Positions 11,730 through 23,700 of a stretch of DNA of 64,000 nt are shown here, one piece after another. The stretch covers positions 4,108,248 to 4,172,247 of the forward strand of contig FN649733.1 in assembly GCA_000310025.1 (NCBI GenBank), given 5' to 3'. The notes under the pieces are model-generated. The model worked only from the letters and a program-made list of their open reading frames with translations. It made no database searches and was not told the origin of the DNA. Within the stretch, counting starts at the first letter, position 1; each line of letters starts with the position of its first letter. The DNA is from Ectocarpus siliculosus. Lineage: Eukaryota; Sar; Phaeophyceae; Ectocarpales; Ectocarpaceae. The position numbers were made by a program, and so were the translations under genes.

Positions 11730-14700
11730 GAGAGGAAGGTGATCACAGCAGAAACCACTCCAAAAGGTTGTGGTTGTTGTCTTTACATCAAACACCGTTC
11801 CGATCTCTCCTCACTACACTACCTTCTACTATCCGTAATGGTCCAACTGACTCGACCGCCTTCCGCGGTCACTGGCCAACGACCGAAAAAGACTTACGCA
11901 GGAAAAAAACCAACAGCCAAACCACGTGTGCCATTTTCATTGTTCTTAATGCAACACAACTAATCAATCTCCTCTATCAATAGAAAAGGGTATATTCATT
12001 GGTACAATAATGAATTCGCGTTTCGTGTGGTCTGTGCATCCATCGAGGGATAAGGGAGCACGCAGTGCGGGTGAGGCACCGTTGAAAATGGAAGCAGATA
12101 AAACACCAATAAACAACGATTTCCACCGTTTACGTCTCAACAAATTGGTTTTCTTTCCACGCACAGAGACAGCGACGAGACAACAACGTGCAAGACAGGG
12201 CTGAAGCCGTTTGGATACATTACTCAACGCGAATCTATTTCAGCTAGTACCTCTTCCGTAGCCTTGTTGTATGTAGTATAGCTACACAAACACAAAGCAT
12301 CCACGCTATGATTTATTTCTCCCCAAACCAAAAAACTGCAACCCACCCACCCCTCCTCAAAACACTCCTCGGTATTTCATACCTGTTCTGCCCCCGGTTG
12401 CACCTCAGCCGGCGTAGGATGCTTCTTCTCCGGCTCCTTCGTGACGGCAGGTGCTTCTTCTACGCTTGGTTTCCCGAACACTCCCATCTGGAAGCAAACA
12501 GCAAGCACAAGGCAACGTGGAAAGACAAGCAAGGTTAAGTACGCTCATCGCATTCTCTAGCATGCAAGAATCGGGCCACCAAGACATGAAAATGTACAGT
12601 ACGTATGATAGGCGGCAGAACCCGTAAAGAAAAACAAGGGGGGTGGAAAAAGGGAAAAAACATGCACTCGAGCGACCAAATGTGAATGTCTAACCGACGG
12701 GCCGGACACCATGTTACTGTTGTCGTCACAATTAAGACAGCAGTTCCGACCAATGACTCTGCTCAGTACCTTCTAACACCCGTACTGGTCCAAGTGACGC
12801 GGACACCTTGCGTGGTCACAGGCCAATTACCCCTAAAAGGTGGTACACATTTCGAAATATCAAAAAAAGAAAATACGTGGCCCCAGAGAGGAAATGGTCA
12901 CAGGTCAATTACCCCTAAAAAAAGCTGGTACAATCTCAAAAAAAGAAAATCGCCACACACGAAAGGACGAGGGGAGAAAACGAAAGTGTCATGCACACCA
13001 CATGTCCTTGTGGGTAGCCGGTCATGCAATACACATGGACAACAATTGGCCACACGACCCAGGTCGTGACATAGACATGCAGGCATGCACGTGTGTAAAA
13101 CGTACGTAGGCTGGCTAAGGTGACTACGAGCGCGAGAGACATCATGGCACAAACATAGGACAAGAACGGCCGATATCGCCCAATATCGCGTACCACAATG
13201 CACACCTGAAAAAATAAACCAAACAAGAAGCGCGGCTTCCATGGGCCGTGTCGACGACTTTGCTTCCCTGCCGAAAAAAAAAAATCGAACTTGTATCACC
13301 CAAAAATACACAAACATCGAACAAGAACCAACAGCCAAAAGACAGGGAGCGAAAACTCGCCGAACTCCCCCCAGCCAGTATCTGTATCTAAAGGCATTCG
13401 TATCACGAGGTAGTTGGCGATAGCGACAGAACTTGCATTAAATCCATACTCTGTACCTGGAAAAGATCCAGCGGGTAATAGGTGGCCTTGACGGCCTTCC
13501 CGCCGAACTTCCTCCCCGCCAGAGCGTTCCTGCCCTTGGTAGCCCCTGCGACGTCCTCGAACTCCACGAAGATCTCACCCAGGCCAAGCACTTCCTTGCC
13601 ATCCTCGGGCCTAGGGACCTCGGCGCTCCTGCGGTGAGGGGTAGATACAGTTGTCAAACGTAGATACAGCTGTCAAGCGTTTCGGGTTTGTTCCGCTTGT
13701 TGTTCGCTTGTTGGCTGTCGCGTCTTCGCATTAAAGCTCTTTCCGGTCTGCTCAGCAGCCTGCCTCTTGTTGTTTGTTTATTGTTATCTTCGCTCATAGA
13801 CAGCAGTAGTGCCTGATTCAAGTTGTACAACCGGTGTTTGCTTCTGTCAACGTCCCTCGTGTCAACACGCAGCGCCATTTCTCTGGCGACAACGTATCGT
13901 GTTAGCGGAGGATTGAAAGCAAGACGTGGAGCAGCTCCGGGAGGAAGAAGAGCTCCTGCTGTTGAAGAAGCCAGCCGTCGCTGAGGTTTCACTCTCAGGT
14001 GCGTGCACGTGTTGCCGTCTTGCTTTCAAATTGTAACAACCCTCAGATCAAACAAGACAGGGGGGTGAGTAGCAGGAGCTCGAGCTGGCGCTGCTTGTGA
14101 GGGCTCAAACAGGAGTGGGTGGTTGGTTCATCCTTCATTCTTTGAACTTCTTTGAATTTCTTATGCCCTGGCGGGCATCTTCCGTACAGCAGTAGTTCAA
14201 GGGTTTTCGACGGCTGACACCACCACACTTTTTGTAGATAATTTACAAGCAGTCCAAGTGCATGAGAGCCCGTGTGTCGACGCGCGAATGCATGAATGCA
14301 TGACATATTTAGTATAGAAAACCGGTCTGCCCAGTAAGTTCTACATAACATCCGTGGCCAAGACCAACTGCCCACAAGAGGAATGTTGTACAAAAAAAAA
14401 AAAAACTAGCACTTTGAGTCGTTTCGAGTATTTGTTGTGTTGTGTGCATGTTGGACAAAAAAGAAGTGGGCACAGCGCTCCTTCCCGTGTTGTACATACC
14501 TTTTCGGGTTATTCGGTACCATGTGGTTTTCATGTTGGGCAAAGGATAAAACAGTATGCTTAGTACAATACATTTCGCCAAGGGAAAACCTACTCGATCC
14601 GTTGCGATGTACAGCATGAACGCGACGCAAAAAAAAAAAACCGCCGGTGTCTTGAGGCCAACACTGGGTGGTACAGCATCGATACAGCATCGAGACGATG

Positions 14701-17700
14701 TGGCTGGGTAGACATTATCCTATCTGTTCTGGTCTGGTCTGATCTCGTCTTATCTGATTGGCTACTTGGCTGATTGGACTTACTTGACCTTGCCGTACTG
14801 CTCGCACTCCTCGACGACGTCACCCTTGATCTCCGCGTACTCGGTATCGTCCGCAAGCTCCTGGTCAATGCAACGGACAGCCCATCCATAACGACGGCGA
14901 CGACGATCGTGACGTCGAGCGTATGCGTACCACAAACAAGAACAAGAACGAGTACAGTATACATACTCCTATAGACAGCCAGCAGTGCACACTAGTGAGT
15001 GCACAGCCAAAACATAGCACAGCATAGCACAGCACAGCACAGCACAGCACAGCACAAAAACAACCTCCCATTCGCAGAACAAAGAAAATGTTCCGTGTAC
15101 TATTGTTGGACAACAAGTCTTCCCATAATCATCTTTATCCACCAAGCAGTGGGCCTGTGTTTCTTGAGGAACAACTTTGCCGCAGATAGAAACCAACATA
15201 CGTCATGAAGGCAAAACAAAATACAGCAAATATTCTGAGAAGGTTCGACAATAATCGCTACACCACCTGCACCCAAGTGACTTTCGGCACTCCGACCTTC
15301 AGTACACCCAGCAGACACACGTTCGGTGCCAACAAAAAGTAACGTAAATTATCCTCTCCAACGAAAGACACAACGGAACACAAAACGAACGCCCTCGTAC
15401 CGGCAACGCACGTAGAGAGTAGACGGGAGAGGGACAGACTTCCACGAGACAGTCACCTCCACACACCCTTTTTTTACTTTTTCACGCCCTCTACAGCCTT
15501 CACTTCACCACCCTGCAGTCGTCGCAACTCGTGTCAAATACAGATTCATCATCAGTGAGTTCACAAACGGAATTACGTTTTTGTAGGTCGGGTGGGATGG
15601 TCTCTAATATGTTCTCCTCTGCTCTTGCGAGTGTTCATTCTTTTCTTACCTCTACGTTAATGCAATACTGCATGCACGCGACGTGATGCTTCCTTCAGCA
15701 ACATCCAAATGAAACACAAACCAATGAAACAAAAAAAACAACCACACGTACACGTACATACCTCGACTTCGACCATGTTGGAGAGGCGGACGACACAGGT
15801 AGGCTCGACGTTGTCCTGTTCATCCTCCACTTCCTTCACCTATGCATGATACGATATGCACACACCGAAACAGAGGTCAATACAACAAACACGAGACGCC
15901 AGCAAACAAACGATAACACGCAAGCCCAGCAAGATGATTGGAGACGGAAAACGGAGAGTTGGGATGGTGGGCAAAGGAGTCGAGTCTAGACAAATATGAG
16001 ACAAAAACTACGAAAGGCTTTCTAACGACACAGATTACAGCAGGGCGGAGCAACGAGGAAAACAACACCCCTCTCGAAACGTCTAGACCACCCGCAGCAA
16101 CACTGGGGGGTGCTGCGGGTGAGCGTGTAGTCGCGTGCTTCGCGCCGTCCTTATGGTCTAAAACCGAGTGCGAACAAAACGAAAAAACAAGTGACGTCTT
16201 CGCCCTGAAGCGTCCAATCACCACACATGTACATGACAACACATCACATGTACATTGCACGTAGTGCATCGCATGTAGAAGTACATCACAAGGTACATAA
16301 CAAGCCCTACACAAACGTGTCCAAACGCCCTGCTTGCTATTTCGTGCTGACTGATTTCTTGAGCCGCAAGAGAAACAAACTCCCACCGAAAAAACTTCTG
16401 TACACCTCCCCTCCGCGAATCAATCGACTGGCACTGTCATGGTACGCGCATAGTAACCAATATAATTGCACTTCGGCTTTACCTTGACCGGCTTGAGCAG
16501 AGTTGCGGCCATCATGGCGGGCACCCTCTGCACCATGAGCTTTCCCTTTCCGACGGGTAGACCGGACAGCCCGCTGAGAGCCAGCTGACCGTTCTCCATG
16601 TCCGTGTACTCGAACACCGCTGTGCCCTTAGATTTGCCGGAGGAGTCCTGCCACAAGACAACCACACGTTTGGACGGGGCAAAACATAAAAAAAAATAAA
16701 ACACCGGTGTGCATGGACAAGAGAAAAGCCCGTTGTGTCAACGTGTCCTATTTAGTAGCACTCCCTCTCACCTCTTTGGCAACCTACAGAAACTGTGTGA
16801 AGCCTTTCCTTTTGCTTGCGTCTAGATACCAGAGACCCTTTTCGTGCCAAGCTCTCAGTGGGCATGAACACACTTTTCACGCCAGCACAACATGACAAAC
16901 AAAGGCCTACACCAAGCAGTCAACAAGCACAAAACGAAAACAAGCCTGACAAACGTTCGACAAACACGACCCCGCCTTTTCCCGCACAGGTTTGAGACCG
17001 TACAGCAGTATCATTACAAGACCCGTCCAACGCACACATCCACCCATAAAAGACAGCACAATCAGCTTTGTGTTCCAACGTATTCCAACGCCGCCGCTCT
17101 ACTACACGCCCTCTTCCTTCGAGAAGGTTCAACACACAAATCACACAAACTCCGAAAGACGGAACAACATTAACATTTCTTTCAGCGCAATCCCACGCCG
17201 CCGCTCTCAATGACGCCACGCCCTCTTACCTCGAGAAGGTTGAACACACACATCAGATGAACCTCAGCAAAGACAGAAGAAGCAACTTTACGTTCGAGTG
17301 TTCCCGGTCCGTCCGCTCTCCTATGCCCTCTTACCTCGAGAAGGTTAAACATACACATCAGATTAACTTCTGAGAACGACGGAACCGACATTCCTTTCAG
17401 CGTGTTATTGCAAAACGCCGCGGCCTTCTGTGTGACGCCACGCCCTCTCACCTTGAGAAGGTTGAACTTCTTGAGCTCTCCGAAGGGGCTGAGCAGCTCC
17501 CTCACGTGATCGTCCGTGAGCGAATCGGGCAGGTTCATGACCATGAGGACGCTGCTCTCCTCCTTCTTAGGTGCCACGGCAGTCGCACCCTGTCACCGTC
17601 CGCATGCACATTCACATGTTCATCGTTTCATTTCTCAAGATTGCGTGGTTGTTGTGTTTTGCGTGCGGAGAGGTCTCGTGACGACATCACTCAACCACAA

Positions 17701-20700
17701 CCACCACCACCTCTAGCATCGACGACAACAACAACAAAAACGACAACGGCAGTGAGCCTTCGCTTTACATAGGTCAACAAGACAAGGCAACCAGTACGTC
17801 CTACCCATTTTGTTCCTCCTAACCTCCTGAGAATAACCAATCTGATCGATTTCCCCAAAACCTTCAAATCAGGACTTGAAAGAGTGTTTGGCGTTACTTA
17901 TGGAAAGCGGGGGATTCACCAGCCTCCGGAAGTGATGCCACTGAATGCTCCATCCCACACTAACTTACCGTATCTACACGGCAAGAACAAACGGGGTCTA
18001 AGAAATGCTGTCAACACTGGTTTCAAGTGACCAACAAAACCCGAACAAACCAAAACAAGTGAAAAGAAACGAAACACACCGACGCTCCCACGGCTGCTGC
18101 TGCAGCTGCTGCTGCCGCCGCCGCTCCGGGCCCGCCGCCCCCGCCAACAATCCCCGCCGTCGCCACCGCCGCCGCCGCCCGCGCCGCTGCTGACGGGTCT
18201 CCGCCGACGCCTCCAGGCAGCGCCACTCCTGCACAACACAACAAAACACACCACAACACACCACAACAGATCCCCAACATGCTCCCGGTTGATTGTTTTC
18301 TATTCTATGCGTTTCTTCGTTCTCACTCCTTCTGTTATGGATCGATCGATCCATGTTTCGCTTGTGTCACAACGCTACCTATAGCTCAAAGTTCGGACTA
18401 ATTTGATGTGCAACAACGACAACAGCATCAAGCCCTTGCCTGTCAAAGCTTGGAAGCCCGCTGCCGCCACTGCCTGCTCCGCAGCCGCCGCCGCCGATTG
18501 CGCCGCCTCTTCTGCCGTTGGTCCCCCGACAGCGATGGCCGTAGCGTAAGCGGAAGCTCCCGCGAGGGTGGCTGCGGGAAATGGCTGGGGTGTGACTATA
18601 GGGAAGGTCTGTTTGTATTTTGTTTTCGTTGAATTGTTTTGTTTTTCCCCCAAGTTCGTTACGTTGGCACCGATTGTCAACAACAACAACACAACAACAA
18701 CAACGGGAGGGTGCGGTGCGGTGCGGTGGGATCGGGGGGGGGAGGGGGCTCAAGGGTCAGAACGATTTAGCTGCACTACGAGCTATGATCGCGAGACAGG
18801 AGGGGTTGAGCTGGAGTTGCAATAGAATAAAGACGAGTGACATACTGCTGTAATAGCGCTAGCCCGGTTTGGTTGATGTGGTAAGAAAGACGTGGTACTG
18901 CTGTAGGATAAGAGACGAGACTGCTTGTGTGGTGTGTGCGTTGCGTGGTATGGTGTCAAAAGGTGGGGTGTGTTTATCGACACTGGCGATGTGATACTTT
19001 ATCAGAGAAGGCGGCCCATTGGCAGATGAAAAGGAACACCACCGCCAATTTCCATCCGAGCAGCTTCAGCGACAAGAGATGTCGTCCAAGAATTGAAGCA
19101 ACGCCAACGCATTTACCTACGACACGTGCAGCGTCGATTCAACCACTGCTTCGACGACAGACGCACCCATTTCACCGCAGCGAGTGGGTATCTTGGGCTA
19201 AACCTTAAAGGGAGCGGCGGCGGGCGGGGTGGGTGGGTCCATATACCACCAAGATCATCACGAACATAAAATACCATACCAGTAGCATACTAGTTAGCTG
19301 ATACAAGTATCGGAGGAGGGCACAACGACAATGACGATGACAATTAGCCTCTCTTACCGCCGCATGCGCCTTGGGTCGGCCGAATTTAAGGTGACCCGTA
19401 CCGCACTGGATGCCTGACATTCGTCCCAAAGTGGCGTTAGTCTCCTGCTCGGGGCAGAAACACAAAAAAGAGAGTGCGTGCATCAGTCGATGAAAACAGA
19501 CGTTAAAGTACATTCCAGCTTGTGGCTCAGCGGTCAGCGGAAGAGTACTGCTGTGTATCAGGCGAACATGAGAATGACCTACACACACCAGACGTGGACA
19601 ACGCAGAAGCACTACAGCAGTAGCGCACAAATGCGCGGCTAGAGTTTTGGCATGACACAAAGCACATACTCTTCCTCCGTCATGTCTATCTTGGGGAAAC
19701 AGTTTCTCAAAAACATTGGACACGCTGTAACGGTAATCAACCACGGCAGACCAAAAACGAAAAGTACGCAGGCTCGTGGGAGGAGAATAAATAAAAAAAA
19801 AGGCGGTATATCACGGGTACAGTATTGCCTCTGTTAACGCTATGGATTCATTGCCAAAATGATGTATCCTGGACTCTTAAATCTGTAGGAAGACATGGGT
19901 TCGTTTTGTGATACGTCGTGTAATGGTTAAGAAAAATAACAAGAACGGACTTGCCTCCTCCGTGCGAAGCTCGATGAAGGCGAAGTTAGTCCCGTCTGGT
20001 CCCATGGCTATCCTTATCACCGGATTGCCCGCGCTTGTGGCAATCTTGAGGTATTGCATGGCTGCGTTCAAAAAGTCCTGGGGGAATCAACAGACAAGAG
20101 ACAGTTTTCGAGTCCGGGTCGACGGACGGGGGGGGGGGGGGGGTTAATCTTCAGCACCAGGACATGTCATCCATCTGAGCGGGTTGAAAATAGCTGCTGG
20201 GGAAGGTCCTGTGTGCCGATTGATCCTATGCATGTTCACAGTATAAGCCATGCCAAGCGCAAAAAACACTCGGGACTTCCACACCCGGGTTACCAACGGC
20301 CGCCAACAAATCAGGCATCGTCCACAAATTTCATCCCTGCAGAGGACGCCCCGTTACACGCAAGATACTAACACCCTTCATTGCATTGTTGGTCGTCACA
20401 GCTAAATGCTGTCCTATCTCCTGTGACACATATGTACGGGGTTCCACCAATTGCTTGTGCGACAAGATGGTCATCAGTGCGGGACCCCCCCCTCCACCCC
20501 TCCCACCCCCCACCCCAATCACGCACCTGCAGCTGAACCCCCGATACCCCATGAGGCAGACCGCCCACGTGCAGCTCCCGCATGACCTTGTTGGCCGCTA
20601 GAGCTGCCGAGGAGGGCGCCGCTGCTGCCGCCGCCGCCGCAGCCAGTGCACCCGTGGCTCCAGCGCCTGCCATACCTGGCAAGCCCGCCACTCCTCCCGG

Positions 20701-23700
20701 GTACGCCAGGGCGGCCGACACGTGAGCCATGGCGCTGGAAGCGATGGCCGACTGGAATGGGGTTGGAGAAAGAAAAGGAAATGGGAACAGGAGAGGTATT
20801 GGTCGAGTGCGCCATGGCCAACATAATTGATCGTTTCCAAACAGCAGAAAGTCAGCGCTGCTTTGTCACCATCAAAACAGCACAAGCACCAAAAATCAAC
20901 GCCACACCTTTCAAGACCATAGCCTCCCTCTTAACATCGCCACCACAAGCAGCCCTCCCCCACCGTCGCCCCCTACAATAGAAAAAACGGGCAACAGGAC
21001 TACAGCCGACACAGCACAGCAAACCGCATCATCAACACACCACCCGCCCCAGCTTGACATCCATCCAACAGAAGCCGCCGCTCGCTCACCTCAGCCCCTG
21101 CCCCAGCCGCGCTTGCCGCCGCCGCTGCCGCACCGACACCCACCGCCGCCGTAGGGCCGCCCGCCGCTGCCGTAGCCGCTGTCGGCGCTCCTGCCGCCAA
21201 AGCCGCGGCCGCTGCGGCGGTGGAACCCCCCGCCTTCTTCTGCTCTTCCTGGGCCCGGAGTACCTCGAGCTTCTGGAACGCGTCGGGGATGCTGATGCCA
21301 GGGTTCTCGCGGATGACGAACTCTAAAGTGATGGCGGGGACTTCGGCCTTCGCCTTCTTCGAAGCCTCCTTCTTCTCCCTCTGCTTCCTGTTGTCGTTGG
21401 AGAGGGAGGCAGGAGCGGAGAGAGTGGGAAAGAGGGGTGCAGGAAAACGAGGTGCTTGGTGCTCCTGTTGATACGTCCATGTGTTGCGGTTTAGCAGGGT
21501 CTCGTGTCTACTGTACTTCTCTCTTTAGCTTATTCAGGCGATTCGCTTGTCTTGGACGTTTCTTACATCATGGGCTGCCAATGTGAGCCGTCAACCTTAC
21601 CTTTACAGGCACAACAAACTCATGACGAGCTGAGCAGGAGTCTAAAAATGATTGCACGCGTGAATTTCCGGGGCGTGGCGAAGGCAACATGAGCAACCAT
21701 CACAGCATTGCAACCCAACCGCCGCCCATCAGGCAACCGTCGACCCCCCCGTCTTCACCAGCAACAACCCCCAGACACAACAAAAACGACAACGATGACC
21801 ACCACCAGCAACAACAACACTTCAGTAACACCACCCACAACACCACCACCAAAACACCAGTACCACCAGCAGTATACTACCACACCTGTCTTCCTCGTCT
21901 TCGGCCTCGCGCGCTCTACGGCGACGGCTGCGGCTTCGGGATCGCGACCGCCGCTCGTCTCGATCGTGCCTCTTCCGACCACCGCTGCCACCGCCGCGGG
22001 ACCGGCTCCTGGAACGCTCCCTGGACGACCGTCGCCGCTTGCTGTCCCTATCCCTGCCGAACAGGAACAGGACGCAACAAGACCAGTCTTCAACTAACAA
22101 AAAACGTGCACAATGAAAAACGCTTGACGGGTATTGTAGTGTAGTAGGGACAGCCCCAGAAAATTTCAACAACGACGACAACGATACCCTTCCGCAGACG
22201 ACAACACCAACATCTACAGCAGTAACAGACACTCTCCACGCACCAAATAAAACGGTGTAGCTTCCGAGCTGCTACTTCCATACCAACAACACGAAGCCAC
22301 GGCACCAGCCAAAAAAACGGTGTAGCTTCCGAGCTGCTACACCCACACCAACAACACGTAGCCACGGCACCAGCTATAACAGCTACATACCTCTCTCGGT
22401 CTCGGTCCCTTCCTCTGTCCCTGTCCCTGTCTCCGCCCGAGCGGCGTCTTCCATCCCTGTCCCTGTCCCTGTCCCTGGAGCTCTCCCTCCTGCTGCTCCT
22501 GCCGCTTTCTCGGCGGTGTCCCGCCGGGGAGCGGGACCTGCGCCGGCCTGGGGAGCTGCGTCTCCTCCGCGAGGACTCCCTGTCCCTGTCCCTGTCCTTG
22601 TCCTTGTCTCTATCGCTGGTGCGGTCTTTGTCCCTCCTCCTGCTGCTGCTTTCCTTTTCCCTCTCCTTGTCGCCAGAGCGCCTGCTGCTGCTGCCGCCGC
22701 CGCCGCCGCCTTCTTTCTCACGGCGGGTGCTGTTGCTGCTCTTCTTCTTTTCGCTTTCGTTGTCCTCTTCTTCGGCTTCCTCCTTTTCTTCCTCCTCGTC
22801 CTCTGATGACGATGACGACGACGACCCTTCTTCTGCATCGCCTTCCGCGGGTACCTCCGCTGCTGCCACGCCTCCGTTCTCCCCCTTAGAGATATCACCT
22901 GGCACATGGGCAGCATCGTCAGCGGTAGCAACATCAGCAGCGGCAGCATCATCGTCACTGCCCCCTTCCACATCGTCTTCTTGAGCAGCAGCAGCAGCTG
23001 CAGCAGCAGCGCTGCCGTCGCCGTTCTCGCGACCGTCCTCTTCCTCCTCAGACGAAACGCCGTCCTCTTTCTTGGAACTCCCTTCTTTTTCTCCGTCTGA
23101 GTCCTTGTCGTCGTTCTCGCTCTGCTCCACCCCCTTCTCCGTCCTACTCTTTTTCTTGGCCGAACTCCTCTCCTCTTCATCCTCCCCTTCCTCCTCCTTC
23201 GAACGTTTGTGCCTGTCCCTGTCGCTACGGGAGCTTCCGCGGCGAGCGTCGTCTCCCCCTCCTCCCCTGCTACCCTCTTTGCGATCTCTGTCCCTGCGAT
23301 CCCCGTCTCTGCGATCCCTGTCTCTACGATCCCGATCATCACGATCTTTGTCTCCCGACGACCTGCCAGGCAACCACCGTTTCGACAAATTTAATTCGCG
23401 AGGAAAAATCTTGACTAAACAACAAAACAACGAGCTGTCGGCTCGCATCCGAAATTTTGAACAACGAAATGATGGGATGGCATTGGGATCGGACAGCGCT
23501 TGCATCATCATTCACAAACCCAGGTCGTAGATGCTGTACTTTGGGACGGGGCTGACGAAATGATGAGGTAGAAGATACACCTCGAAGCACCCGTCGCCAT
23601 AACCAGCGATGAACTGTGTGAGATGCCACCCGTACTTCAATCTACTGCTGTAGCTCTGTTTCTGGCTGTTTCTGGGCACACAAGAAGCCACAGGTGTACA

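Noticed and set aside
16420..16482. Extension of the RRM2 exon past 16483 as coding
   Set aside because: A good donor (AAG|GTAAAG) at 16483 and phase 0 joining to exon 14 make the extension intronic.
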